From: JACRBR01 sp964371355
GTDB lineage: Bacteria; Chloroflexota; Dehalococcoidia; DSTF01; JACRBR01
Reading direction: 5' to 3'
Assembly: GCA_964371355.1 (NCBI GenBank)
Contig: CAYJMG010000006.1
Location: 72,568-136,567 of the forward strand
Length of the DNA: 64,000 nt
The notes under the pieces were generated by a model. That model had not been told where the DNA came from, did no database searches, and saw only the letters and a list, made by a program, of their open reading frames with translations. Positions 9,702 through 18,821 of the stretch are shown one piece after another (positions within the stretch are counted from its first letter, which is position 1; the number at the start of each line of letters is the position of its first letter). A program made the position numbers and the translations under genes.

Positions 9702-11456
9702 CTAACCTGATGCGTCTGCCTCCGCAGAGCGCATGTCCTCGACTCGGATGTCCAGCGTGCCGTCGGCCCGCGCGTCGAGCGTGTACACGATGTCGATACG
9801 CTCGCCCGGCTCCATGAACGCGTCGCCCATATCGAAGGCCATCGCCGGCCACGTCGTCGAGCCGTCGCGCAGCTTCAGCTTCAGGTGGCGCTCGCCGTTC
9901 CCGACGACACGGCACTCTGTGACCGTGACGCCGCGCGAGAGGAACGCCGGTACGGGATTCCCCACACCAAAGGGCCCCAGCTTCATGAGCCAGCGGATCT
10001 CCTCGCCCCGCAGTTGCCGGAGCGGCCACTGCGCGTCGATCTCCAGCACCGGCGCCAGCTCGCGGCCCGCAAGTTCCCGTTCCGCGTGCGCGACCAGGTG
10101 CTCGCGCACCTCCTCGAGGCGCGCGGTCTCGACGGTGAAGCCTGCCGCCGCGCGGTGCCCACCGAAGCGCACAAAGAGGTCGTGCCGCGCCCGTAGCGCG
10201 TCGGTGATGTGGAACTCATCGATGCTGCGGCAGCTCGCGCGGCTCAGCTCGTCGCCCTTCTCGTACACCACCGCCGGCCGTCCGTATAGCGTCACCAGCT
10301 TCGACGCGATAAGGCCGACGATGCCCGACGAGAAGTCGGGGTGGCCGATCATCAGCAGCGGCGGCAGCTCGCCCCGCTCTTCGATGAGCCGCGCGGCCAG
10401 CGCGACCGCCTGTGCGGTGCGCTCCTGCCGGTCGCGGTTCAGCGCGTCGAGCTGCTGCGCCAGCTCACGGCCGCGATCTTCGTCTGTGGTGAGCAGCAAT
10501 TCGAGCGCCAGCTTTGCGTGGGCGATTCGCCCGGCGGCGTTCAGGCGCGGTCCCAGGCGATATCCGATGTCGTCGGCCGTGATCGTGGCCGGGTTCACGC
10601 GCGAGACGTCCATCAGCGCCCGCAGCCCGGGACGGCGTGTACGCGCCAGGACCGGCAGCCCCGCGCGCATGATGCGCCGGTTCTCATCTGCCAGCGGCGC
10701 CATGTCGCACACGGTGCCGAGCGCCGCCGCGTCCAGGTATTCCTCCTCGTCGAACGGCAGGCCCGCCGCGGCGTGAAGCGAGGCGGCGAGGTGAAAGGCG
10801 AGACCAGCCGTCGCCAGCTCGGACAGGCCGCCCGCGTTTGCGTCGCGCAGCTTCGGGTTCACCAGCGCGAGCACGTCCGGCAGCTCCGGCGGGACCGTAT
10901 GGTGGTCGAGCACGATCACGTCCATGCCGATCTCCCGCGCGCGGGCGATCTCGCTGATCGAGCTGGTGCCACAGTCGGCGGTCACCAGCAACGTTGCGCC
11001 ATCCCGGCGGAGGCGCTCGATGGCGGGCACGTTCAGGCCGTAGCCCTCTGTGAAGCGGTCCGGAATGTACGGCACGGGCGCGGCGCCTGCCGCCCGGAGA
11101 GCCTGCGTGAGTTGCGCCGCCGAGGTGACACCATCGACGTCAAAGTCGCCGAACACGGCCACCGCCTCGCCGTTGCGGGATGCGCGCAGCATCCGGTCGA
11201 CGGCGACGTCGATCGCCGGGAGGGCGCTCGACGAAGGCGTGGCGCCGGGAGGGCCGAGGAACAGCAGCGCCGAGGCGGCGTCGGTGATCCCCCGCATCGC
11301 CAGCAGCCGCCCGACGAGTTCGGGCCACTCACCTGCCGGCGCGTGCTGGCGCCGTGGGCGGCCCCGCCAGCGGCGGCGGCGCGCGAGTCGCGCGCGAGAG
11401 GGATCGCCACCATCCGTGGCGGCACCGCGAGCCTCCTGCTGCGCCGATAGCACCAT
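9702..11456 (-). CDS. recJ: Single-strand DNA exonuclease RecJ
   Basis: A 5'-3' single-strand exonuclease of the DHH superfamily, acting in recombination and mismatch repair. Motifs in order: DFDVDG near residue 104, the DCG motif in VTADCGTS, the DHH signature in VLDHHTVPP, and the DHHA1-domain motif FGGHRAAAGFTVE, followed by an OB-like C-terminal domain with KLGPFGVGNPVPAFL. ATG 11456 gives 584 residues; an alternative start at 11576 adds 40 residues that do not resemble the family. No clear ribosome site is seen at either. It is convergent with mreB and divergent from the small surface protein at 11657. Confidence 0.93.
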   Translation of the reverse strand: MVLSAQQEARGAATDGGDPSRARLARRRRWRGRPRRQHAPAGEWPELVGRLLAMRGITDAASALLFLGPPGATPSSSALPAIDVAVDRMLRASRNGEAVAVFGDFDVDGVTSAAQLTQALRAAGAAPVPYIPDRFTEGYGLNVPAIERLRRDGATLLVTADCGTSSISEIARAREIGMDVIVLDHHTVPPELPDVLALVNPKLRDANAGGLSELATAGLAFHLAASLHAAAGLPFDEEEYLDAAALGTVCDMAPLADENRRIMRAGLPVLARTRRPGLRALMDVSRVNPATITADDIGYRLGPRLNAAGRIAHAKLALELLLTTDEDRGRELAQQLDALNRDRQERTAQAVALAARLIEERGELPPLLMIGHPDFSSGIVGLIASKLVTLYGRPAVVYEKGDELSRASCRSIDEFHITDALRARHDLFVRFGGHRAAAGFTVETARLEEVREHLVAHAERELAGRELAPVLEIDAQWPLRQLRGEEIRWLMKLGPFGVGNPVPAFLSRGVTVTECRVVGNGERHLKLKLRDGSTTWPAMAFDMGDAFMEPGERIDIVYTLDARADGTLDIRVEDMRSAEADASG

Positions 11457-11656
11457 GTGCGCGCCACTGTAGCACGCGTTGATCCATACACGGCGCGCCG
11501 CTGCATGAGTGGAGGGCGCGTAGTCCCAGTTATGTCTCCGCTCAGCGAAATCCTTACAAAAGAGGCTACGGCCCACTACTTCCTGTCCGATATCTGCCTA
11601 TGGACACCCCGCGCCTGCACCGTGCCGGGGGGAGCAGTCACAGGAAGGAACACACG

Positions 11657-12115
11657 ATGAAGCGCCTTTTGATGGGGGTTGGCGTCGCCATGTCCGCGAT
11701 CGCCATAGCCGCCGGCATTGCCGCCGATCCCGGGACGGCCTCAGCGGATGGGCCGACGTTCGAGTTCGATGGCCTCGAGGAACTCGCCGGCGTGGAGTTC
11801 GGAGACCTGTCCGACCTGCCGACCGACAACGTGCCTGAGCCCGCGCCCGCAAACCCGGCGCCCGCGGCCCCGGTCGAGCAGCCGTCGCTCGAAAACGGCG
11901 ACGCCGCAGGTGCGCAGCCCGCCAGTTCGGGGCAACAGCCAGCCGCCCCGGCGGGAGCCACCGGGCCGATCGCGCTGCCCTCCACCGGCACCGGCTTCGG
12001 CGACGGTGGCAGCGCCCTGATCATCGCGGGGTTCGCGACGATCTTCGCACTGGCCGGGCTCGCATGCTTCGGGGGCGTCCGCGTGCTCGAGGCGGTCCGG
12101 GCGCGGGCCCGCTGA
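11657..12115 (+). CDS. Small secreted protein with LPSTG-type C-terminal anchor
   Basis: A 152-residue protein of unknown function. Residues 1-30 form a signal peptide (MKRLL, a hydrophobic core, then an ASA-D cleavage-like site). The middle is short and acidic, then Pro/Ala-rich (PEPAPANPAPAAP), typical of a wall-spanning linker. Near the end comes LPSTGTG, a hydrophobic segment of about 20 residues and a basic tail (VRARAR). This arrangement is the sortase-substrate or LPxTG-anchor layout. ATG 11657 is chosen because AGGAAGG lies nine bases upstream and the signal peptide begins there. A strong hairpin follows the stop. No sortase gene is visible nearby. Confidence 0.75.
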   Translation: MKRLLMGVGVAMSAIAIAAGIAADPGTASADGPTFEFDGLEELAGVEFGDLSDLPTDNVPEPAPANPAPAAPVEQPSLENGDAAGAQPASSGQQPAAPAGATGPIALPSTGTGFGDGGSALIIAGFATIFALAGLACFGGVRVLEAVRARAR

Positions 12116-12142
12116 GCGGACGAATCGAACGCATCCTGAAGC

Positions 12143-12170
12143 GAGGCCGCCGGTGATGACCGGCGGCCTC
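12143..12170 (+). terminator. Hairpin terminator after the LPSTG protein
   Basis: A perfect 12-base-pair stem (GAGGCCGCCGGT with its complement) closes a GATG loop. It begins 27 bases after the stop codon at 12115. No T-run follows, so termination efficiency is uncertain; it also lies between convergent genes. Confidence 0.65.
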
Positions 12171-12189
12171 GTCGAGCATTCGGGGGCAA

Positions 12190-12975
12190 TCAGTCTTCTT
12201 TCTGGCGCAGGGCGCCGAACTCGCCCATCCACCAGCGGCGCTGCATCTTCGGGGCGTAAGAGAGCCCGAACTTCGTCGTCGCGACGTTGTGGATCATCGC
12301 CGCGGCGCCTTCGATGGAGTCAGTGACCTGTAGGAGGCCAAGATCGGCTTCCTCGATCGTCCCGGCGGCCAGCATCGTCGTGCGCATCGCCTCGATCCAC
12401 GGCCCCCAGAACTCGGTCCCGATGAGAACGAGCGGGAAGTCCTGGATCTTGCCGGTCTGCATTAGTGTTGCCGCCTCCGATATCTCGTCCAGCGTGCCGA
12501 AGCCGCCCGGCATGGCGACGAAGGCGTACGAGTACTTCATGAGCATGACCTTGCGCACGTAGAAGTGCTTGAAGGTCACCATCTTGTCGAGGTAGCGGTT
12601 CGCCGACTGCTCCTCCGGCAGCTCGATGTTGCAGCCCGCGGTGCGGCCGCCCGCCTCCTTCGCGCCGCGGTTCGCCGCCTCCATGATCCCCGGCCCGCCC
12701 CCCGTCATCACGGTGAAGCCGTCGCGGGCGAGGAGGCTGCCCAGGCGGCGCGCCTGCTGGTAGTACGGGTGATCCTCTGCGAAACGGGCCGAGCCGAACA
12801 CGGTGACGCAAGGCCCGACGAAGTGCAGCGCGCGAAACCCGCGCAGCAGCTCGAAGAAGATCTTCACCGCGCGCATCAGCTCAAACCCACGAGCCTGCGG
12901 CCCGGCCAGGAAGCGGATGTCCGGCGGCTCCCCCGAGCCTCCGGCGACCGGCGGCAGGTCGATCGGTTGCGTCAT
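12190..12975 (-). CDS. LOG/TIGR00730-family Rossmann-fold protein
   Basis: Members of this family, long called 'lysine decarboxylase-like', include LOG enzymes that release free cytokinin bases from nucleoside 5'-monophosphates. The 261-residue protein shows the diagnostic nucleotide-binding motif MPGGFGTLDEISE and the earlier TGGGPGIMEAANRGA with the conserved 'GxGxR'-type surroundings. ATG 12975 is chosen because GGGAGGG sits just upstream; an ATG seven codons earlier is less well placed. Its N-terminal extension resembles the larger bacterial type rather than the 190-residue plant type. The substrate in this organism is unknown. The MFS exporter gene lies 76 bases upstream on the same strand, so they may be co-transcribed. 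Confidence 0.85.
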   Translation of the reverse strand: MTQPIDLPPVAGGSGEPPDIRFLAGPQARGFELMRAVKIFFELLRGFRALHFVGPCVTVFGSARFAEDHPYYQQARRLGSLLARDGFTVMTGGGPGIMEAANRGAKEAGGRTAGCNIELPEEQSANRYLDKMVTFKHFYVRKVMLMKYSYAFVAMPGGFGTLDEISEAATLMQTGKIQDFPLVLIGTEFWGPWIEAMRTTMLAAGTIEEADLGLLQVTDSIEGAAAMIHNVATTKFGLSYAPKMQRRWWMGEFGALRQKED

Positions 12976-13051
12976 CGCGCCCTCCCCATGCAACAAGACG
13001 GCGGCGCAATCGCCCGCGCCGCCTGAAACTGTAGACGACCGACCGCTGGAA

Positions 13052-14503
13052 TCACGCCGCGGGCGTCCCCTCGGCTTCCTGCTCCGGCGCCGTCACGGCA
13101 TGGGCCGCGGTCGACATCGTCGCGGCCGCGTCGCGGTCGCGGATCAGCAGTGCCACGGCGGCGCCGGCGACGGAGAGGATCCCCATGAGCAGGAAAGAGT
13201 CCTGAAACGACGCCAGCCGGCCATCCGGCGAGAGCCCGTTCTGCGTGAAGCGGCTGGTCAGGTACGCGGCGGCCACGGCGACGCCCAGGCTGGAGGCTAC
13301 CTGGCTGGTGGCGTTATACAGCGCCGTCGCCCGCCCGGTCTGCACCGGCGAGATCTGCGCGTACGTCGCGGCCTGCAAAGGTACCAGTACAAAGCCGAAC
13401 GCGATGCCGCGCGCCAGCATGAGTGCCCGAATGACCCAGAGGTTCGTCTGGAAGTCCACCTGGTACAGGGCCAGCGTGACGGCCGCGCTCCCCACGAGCC
13501 CCGCCAGGATCAACCGCTGTGGCCCCACGACCCGGTAAATCCGGCTGGCCGGCTGCGCCGTCATCATCACGCCGATCGCCATCACGAACGTCGTGAGCCC
13601 CGACTCCAGCGGCGAGAGGCCGCGGCCGAGCTGGAGCTCCAGCGTCAGCAGGAAGATCATCGAAGAGCCGCCGAACATCGTGACGATCCACGCCAGGTTG
13701 CAGGCGCGGAAGAGCGAGTTGCCCAGGATGCGCACGTCCAGCATCGGCTGCCTGATGCGCAGTTCTGCCAGCGCGAACGCAGCCAGCAGCGCGAGGCCGG
13801 CGACCCCGATGCCGAGCACCTGCCCGTCGTCGAAGCCGTGCTCGCCCGCGCGCGAGAGCGCGTACACGACCGCTGCCAGGCCCGACCCCGCGAGGACGAA
13901 GCCGATGGGGTCGAACCGCCCCGCCTGCGCTTGTTTCTCCTCGCGCAGGTAGAAGTACGCGACCAGCAGCGCCGCGATGCCGATCGGCAGGTTCACAAGG
14001 AAGATCCAGTGCCACGACGCGTACTCGACCAGCGCGCCACCTACCACGGGGCCACTGGCGGGAGCGACCGCCGCCGGTACGACCATGATGCCGGCCGCCT
14101 TCGAACGCTCCTCGGGCGGGAACGCCCGCCACACCATGGAGAACGCCACAGGCGACAGCATGCCACCGCCCACGCCCTGTAGGACGCGGAACCCGATCAG
14201 CGCCTCGATGGTGGGGGCGACCGCGCAGAGCAGCGACGCGCCGGTGAACGCCGTCAGCGCGAACATGAACACGCGCTTCGTGCCGAACCGGTCGCCCGCC
14301 CACCCGGAGATCGGGATGAAGACGGCGAGACTGAGCAGGTAGGCCGTAATCACCCACTGGATGGTCGAGGGCTGGGCGACCTCGAACTCGCGCTGGAGCG
14401 TGGGCACGGCGACGTTGATGATGGTGGTATCCAGCAACTCCATGAAGATGGCGAACACGCCCACCAGCGCGACGATGTACTTGTATTCGACCTTACCCAG
14501 CAT
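13052..14503 (-). CDS. MFS drug exporter of the DHA2 (EmrB/QacA) family
   Basis: A 483-residue proton-driven exporter with about 14 predicted membrane helices, the DHA2 hallmark. The N-terminal motif D1 is LLDTTIINVAVPTLQREF, motif A is GWAGDRFGTKRV, and the antiporter motif C region reads PASGPVVGGALVEYASW followed by FLVNLPIG. These three motifs are characteristic of multidrug and dye exporters. The C-terminal tail is hydrophilic. No adjacent regulator of the TetR or MarR type is present; the LOG protein lies downstream. The substrate cannot be inferred. Confidence 0.9.
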   Translation of the reverse strand: MLGKVEYKYIVALVGVFAIFMELLDTTIINVAVPTLQREFEVAQPSTIQWVITAYLLSLAVFIPISGWAGDRFGTKRVFMFALTAFTGASLLCAVAPTIEALIGFRVLQGVGGGMLSPVAFSMVWRAFPPEERSKAAGIMVVPAAVAPASGPVVGGALVEYASWHWIFLVNLPIGIAALLVAYFYLREEKQAQAGRFDPIGFVLAGSGLAAVVYALSRAGEHGFDDGQVLGIGVAGLALLAAFALAELRIRQPMLDVRILGNSLFRACNLAWIVTMFGGSSMIFLLTLELQLGRGLSPLESGLTTFVMAIGVMMTAQPASRIYRVVGPQRLILAGLVGSAAVTLALYQVDFQTNLWVIRALMLARGIAFGFVLVPLQAATYAQISPVQTGRATALYNATSQVASSLGVAVAAAYLTSRFTQNGLSPDGRLASFQDSFLLMGILSVAGAAVALLIRDRDAAATMSTAAHAVTAPEQEAEGTPAA

Positions 14504-14656
14504 GCCGGCCTCGCTACTGCAACGCGTCGCGGATTTGCACTCACCTTAGCGTGCCAGCCAACCTCATGCTGCCAATCCGTGGCAGCAGGCTGGCAGCGAG
14601 CGACGAAGCGTGGCCCGGCGCGCCGGCTTCGGCGTCCTCCCGGCTACACTGACTCG

Positions 14657-17056
14657 ATGGACGCACACGCGCTGCGCACACTCGAGTTCCCGAAGGTGCT
14701 GGAACGCCTGGCCCGCCACGCCGCGTTCTCGGCCGGGAAGGAGCTTGCCCTCGGCCTCGAGCCCTCGACGGACGCGGGCGACGTCGTCCGCCGCCAACGC
14801 CGGACGGCCGAGGCGCGCCGCCTTGTTCAGCTCAAACCCCGCACGGGCCTGCCGGGCGCCCACGACGTCCGCCCGCTGGCCGAGAAGGCCTCCCGCGGCG
14901 GCATCCTCGTGCCGGAGGAGCTGCTGAACGTCGCCTCCACCCTGGAGTGCGCACGCGAGCTGAAATCGTCCATCTCGCGCCTGTCCGAAGAGCTGCCGCT
15001 GCTGGCGGACATCGTCGACGGCATCGAGCCGCTGGCGCGCACCGTCGAGAGCATCAACCGCTCGATCAACCAGCGCGCCGAGGTCACCGACCAGGCGTCA
15101 CCGGCACTGGGCGCCATCCGCCGCGAAGTGCGCGGCTTGCACGACCGGCTGTACAGCCGCATGCAGGAGATCCTGGCCTCGGCATACGGCAAGGGGATCG
15201 CGCAGGAGGCCATCATCACAGTCCGGGACGGCCGCTACGTCATCCCCGTCAAGCAGGACTACCGCGGCCAGCTCAAGGGCATCGTGCACGACGTCTCCGG
15301 CTCCGGCGCGACCGTATGGCTCGAGCCGCTGGCCGTCGTCGAGCTGGGGAACAAGTGGCGCGAGGCGCAACTCGAGGAGGAGCGCGAGGTCGAGCGCGTG
15401 CTCCGTGCGCTCAGCAACGAGATCGGCGAGCAGGCGCAGGCCGTGGTCTGGGACGTCGAGGCGCTGGCCGAGATAGACCTCGCGCTGGCGAAGGCGCGCT
15501 TCGCTGACGAGATCGGCGCGGAGGAGCTGCCGTACGCCGGCGCGGACCAGTCGTGGATCGTCGAGGCGCCGGCGCAGCTCCACCTGCTGCAGGCCCGCCA
15601 CCCGCTTCTCAGGCCGCCCGTCGTCCCCACCACGATCACGATCGGTGGGTCACAACGGGTACTGCTCATCACCGGCCCAAACACCGGCGGCAAGACGGTC
15701 GCGCTGAAGACGGCCGGGCTGCTGTCGCTGATGGCGCAGGCGGGGCTACCCGTCCCGGCCGACGCGGGCTCGCGCGTGCCCGTCTTCGGGTCCGTGTTCG
15801 CCGACATCGGCGACGAGCAGAGCATCGAGCAGTCGCTCTCTACCTTCAGCAGCCACATCACGAAGATCATCGGCGTGCTGAGCGGCGCGGGGCCGAAGTC
15901 GCTGGTACTGCTGGACGAACTGGCTGCGGGCACCGATCCGACGGAGGGCGCGGCGCTTGCCCGCAGCATCCTGCGCTCGTTGCTGGACGCGGGGTCGCTG
16001 GTCGTGGCGACGACGCACCACGGCGAACTGAAGGCGTTCGCGCACAACACGGACGGCGTCACGAACGCCTCGGTCGAGTTCGACCTCGCGACGCTCTCGC
16101 CGACGTATCACCTCTCGATCGGCCTGCCAGGGCGCAGCAACGCACTGGAGATCGCGCAGCGGCTGGGCATGCCGCAGCGCGTCATCGACGACGCACGCTC
16201 GTCCATCGCGCCCGAGCAGCTGCAGGTAGAGGATCTGCTATCCGAGCTGAAGCGCGAGCGCGAGCAGGCCTCGGCCAACAAGCGCGCTGAGGAGATCGCG
16301 CGCCGGGAGGCGGAGGAGATCCGCGAGAAGCTGGCGGAGAGGCTGGACGCGGCCGACGAGGAGCGCGAGCGGCTGGTGGCGAAGGCGCGCGCGGACATCG
16401 AAAAGGACGTCGAACGCGCGCAGCGGCTCATCGCCGAGGCGGAGCAGGACATCGAGCGACAGAAGCTGGCGGCGGCCGACACAAAGGCGAAGCAGGCGCT
16501 CGAAGAGGCCGTGCGGCTCGCCCAGAAGCACGCGCAGCCGCGCCCCCCACGCCGCCGTCGCGAGCCGCGCGTGGCGGCGATCCCCGCCGGCCCGCCGCCG
16601 GAATCGATCGAGGAGGGCGACCACGTGTGGCTGCGCGGCATGGACCGCTGGGGAGAGGCGATTGGCGCGCCGGACGAGCGGGGCGAGGTTGAAGTGCGAC
16701 TGGGCCCGCTGCGTTCGCGCATCAAGCTATCGCAGGTCGAGAAAGTGCAGCGCGTGGCGCCCACGAAGATGCACGGCGAGGTGCGCACGAACATCGCGCC
16801 GGCGCGCGAGGTGTCGCCGGAGCTGGAGGTGCGCGGGCAGACCGTCGACGAGGCGATGCCGACCGTCGAGCAGTACCTGGACGAGGCGTTCCGCGCCGGG
16901 CTGCCCTGGGCGCGCATCATCCACGGGAAGGGGACCGGCACGTTGCGGCGCCAGGTGCGCGACATGCTGGCGAAGCACCCGCTGGTGAAGTCGTACGAGC
17001 AGGCGCGCCCGGAGGAAGGCGGCGAGGGCGTGACGATCGCGTACCTGGCGGTGTAG
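14657..17056 (+). CDS. mutS2: MutS2 ATPase with C-terminal Smr nuclease domain
   Basis: MutS2 binds branched DNA, suppresses homologous recombination and in some species rescues stalled ribosomes. The 799-residue protein has the clamp and core region up to about residue 320, the ABC-type ATPase with Walker A GPNTGGKT near 340 and Walker B LVLLDELAAGTDP near 420, a long charged coiled coil (residues about 520-640), a KOW-like segment, and the Smr domain (about 725-799) with LEVRGQ and HGKGTG catalytic motifs. ATG 14657 gives the canonical N-terminus (MDAHALRTLEFPKVLE); the frame is open further upstream but is not conserved. It is followed by a heptamer repeat tract. Confidence 0.95.
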   Translation: MDAHALRTLEFPKVLERLARHAAFSAGKELALGLEPSTDAGDVVRRQRRTAEARRLVQLKPRTGLPGAHDVRPLAEKASRGGILVPEELLNVASTLECARELKSSISRLSEELPLLADIVDGIEPLARTVESINRSINQRAEVTDQASPALGAIRREVRGLHDRLYSRMQEILASAYGKGIAQEAIITVRDGRYVIPVKQDYRGQLKGIVHDVSGSGATVWLEPLAVVELGNKWREAQLEEEREVERVLRALSNEIGEQAQAVVWDVEALAEIDLALAKARFADEIGAEELPYAGADQSWIVEAPAQLHLLQARHPLLRPPVVPTTITIGGSQRVLLITGPNTGGKTVALKTAGLLSLMAQAGLPVPADAGSRVPVFGSVFADIGDEQSIEQSLSTFSSHITKIIGVLSGAGPKSLVLLDELAAGTDPTEGAALARSILRSLLDAGSLVVATTHHGELKAFAHNTDGVTNASVEFDLATLSPTYHLSIGLPGRSNALEIAQRLGMPQRVIDDARSSIAPEQLQVEDLLSELKREREQASANKRAEEIARREAEEIREKLAERLDAADEERERLVAKARADIEKDVERAQRLIAEAEQDIERQKLAAADTKAKQALEEAVRLAQKHAQPRPPRRRREPRVAAIPAGPPPESIEEGDHVWLRGMDRWGEAIGAPDERGEVEVRLGPLRSRIKLSQVEKVQRVAPTKMHGEVRTNIAPAREVSPELEVRGQTVDEAMPTVEQYLDEAFRAGLPWARIIHGKGTGTLRRQVRDMLAKHPLVKSYEQARPEEGGEGVTIAYLAV

Positions 17057-17164
17057 TCGTTAGGCGTTAGGCGTTAGGCGTTAGGCGTTGGTCGTAGGTC
17101 GTTAGGCGTTAGGCGTTAGTCGTTGGTCGTTAGTCGTTGGTCGTTGGTCGTTGGTCGTAGGTCG
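17057..17164 (+). repeat. Heptamer tandem repeat tract (GTTAGGC / GTTGGTC)
   Basis: Directly after mutS2, about 108 bases consist of imperfect seven-base units such as GTTAGGC, GTTAGTC and GTTGGTC. The tract is G/T-rich on the plus strand and ends 42 bases before the cofD start. A short stretch of the same units recurs at 53288-53312. Confidence 0.9.
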
Positions 17165-17206
17165 TCAGCTATCCACCAGTCTGTGGCCGAACGCAAAGGC
17201 AAGTTC

Positions 17207-18133
17207 ATGAGGATCACGGCGCTGGCGGGGGGTGTGGGGGCGGCGCGGTTCCTAGAGGGGCTGATCGCCGTCGTGCCGCAGGAGGACGTCACCGTCATCT
17301 CCAACGTTGGCGACGACGAGGAGTTTTTCGGGCTGCACGTCTCGCCCGACATCGACATCGTCATCTACACGCTGGCGGGCGCGATCGACCCCGAGAAGGG
17401 GTGGGGGCTGCGCGGCGAGACCTTCCGGACGCTCGAGGCGCTGCGCCGCTTTGGGTACGAGACGTGGTTCAACCTGGGCGACGGCGACCTGGCGACGCAC
17501 GCCCACCGCACAAAGATGCTGCGCGGCGGCGCGACGCTGTCGGAGGCGACACGCTCGATCATCGAGGCATTCGGGTTGCGGCTGAGGCTCCTGCCCGTAA
17601 CCGACGACCGCATCCGGTCGGTCGTGATCACAGATGGCGGCGAGCTGGCCTTCCAGGAGTACTTCGTGAAGCGCCGGACGGAGGACACCGTGCGCGGCGT
17701 GCGCTTCGACGGGGCGGATGTCGCCTCGCCTGCGCCCGGCGTCATCGAGGCCCTTCGGGACGCCGACATCATCGCGATCGCGCCGAGCAACCCGATCGTG
17801 AGCATCGGGCCGATCCTGGCGGTGCCGGGGGTGCGCGACGCGCTGCGTGAGACAACCGCGAAGGTGGTCGCCGTGAGTCCCATCGTAGGCGGCCGCACGA
17901 TCAAGGGCCCGGCCGACCGGATGATGGCCTCGCTGGGCATGACGCCGACCGCCGCCGGAGTCGCGGAGGCGTACGGGGACTTCCTGGACGTGCTGGTCAT
18001 CGACGAGCAGGACCGCGAGCTGGCACCGGCCGTCGACGCGGCGGGGGTGCGGGCCGTGGTCGCACAGACCATCATGCGGGGGCCTGCCGAAAAGCGGGCG
18101 CTGGCCGCAACGGTGCTCGCCGCGGTTCAATGA
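17207..18133 (+). CDS. cofD: 2-phospho-L-lactate (or phosphoenolpyruvate) transferase CofD/FbiA
   Basis: CofD joins an activated phospho-lactate or phosphoenolpyruvate guanylyl donor to FO, giving F420-0 or dehydro-F420-0. The 308-residue protein shows the family motifs ALAGGVGAARFLEGL at the N-terminus, SNVGDDEEFFGLHVSPDID, and APSNPIVSIGPIL. ATG 17207 is chosen because homologues begin with this glycine-rich loop; the longer frame upstream merely translates the heptamer repeats. It is the first gene of a tight cassette: cofC starts four bases after its stop and the nitroreductase overlaps cofC by one base. FO synthase and the gamma-glutamyl ligase are not in the window. Confidence 0.93.
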   Translation: MRITALAGGVGAARFLEGLIAVVPQEDVTVISNVGDDEEFFGLHVSPDIDIVIYTLAGAIDPEKGWGLRGETFRTLEALRRFGYETWFNLGDGDLATHAHRTKMLRGGATLSEATRSIIEAFGLRLRLLPVTDDRIRSVVITDGGELAFQEYFVKRRTEDTVRGVRFDGADVASPAPGVIEALRDADIIAIAPSNPIVSIGPILAVPGVRDALRETTAKVVAVSPIVGGRTIKGPADRMMASLGMTPTAAGVAEAYGDFLDVLVIDEQDRELAPAVDAAGVRAVVAQTIMRGPAEKRALAATVLAAVQ

Positions 18134-18137
18134 AGCC

Positions 18138-18821
18138 GTGAGAGCGGCCCTGATCCCCATGAAGTCGCTGGCCGACGCCAAGATGCGGCTGGCCGACGTG
18201 CTGGACCGGCGCGAGCGGTCGGAGCTGGCGCTGGCGATGCTGGTCGACGTGATCACGGCGTGTACCGAGAGCGAGTGCTTCGACCGCATCGGCGTGGTGA
18301 GCGGCGACAGCGACGTGTTCTGGCAGGCGCGCGAGCTGGGCGCGATGCCGATCGCCGAGCCGGCGACGCTTTCGGGCCTGAACGACGGGCTGACGTTCGG
18401 CGTGCGGTACCTGGCGCGGCGCATCGGGGCGGAGGAGGTGGTGATCCTGCCGGCTGACCTGCCACTGGTGCGCGCCGCAGACGTGTGCACGGTGGTGAAT
18501 GCGCTGGCGGGCGCCGAGCGGCGGGTGGTGCTGGTGCGCGCGTACGACAACGGCACGAACGCGCTGGGGCTGCGGCCGCCCGAGATCATCCCGATGCGCT
18601 TCGGCCTGAACAGCGCGGACGCGCATCGCGCCGAGGCGGAGCGTGCGGGCGTCGAGTGCGTGGAGCTGTCGCTCGAGCGCCTGACGTTCGACGTCGACGC
18701 GGCCGACGACCTGGCGTCGCTGGCGGCGCGTGCGGTGGGAGCGGCGACGCGCGGGTGGATAGACGCGCGAGCGTCATACGGATCCGCGATCTCTCGAGCC
18801 GGCGACGCGGGGGGCGGTTGA
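18138..18821 (+). CDS. cofC: Guanylyltransferase CofC/FbiD for F420 synthesis
   Basis: CofC/FbiD activates 2-phospholactate or phosphoenolpyruvate with GTP to form the unstable donor used by CofD. The 227-residue protein has the nucleotidyltransferase fold: the N-terminal IPMKSLADAKMRL loop with the conserved Lys residues, the metal-binding motif ILPADLPLV, and DNGTNALGLRPP. It starts with GTG four bases after cofD. The C-terminal about 20 residues are poorly conserved. The stop codon shares its A with the ATG of the next gene (TGATG), which indicates translational coupling. The adjacent FbiB-like reductase suggests that phosphoenolpyruvate is the substrate, but sequence alone cannot decide this. 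Confidence 0.9.
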   Translation: MRAALIPMKSLADAKMRLADVLDRRERSELALAMLVDVITACTESECFDRIGVVSGDSDVFWQARELGAMPIAEPATLSGLNDGLTFGVRYLARRIGAEEVVILPADLPLVRAADVCTVVNALAGAERRVVLVRAYDNGTNALGLRPPEIIPMRFGLNSADAHRAEAERAGVECVELSLERLTFDVDAADDLASLAARAVGAATRGWIDARASYGSAISRAGDAGGG

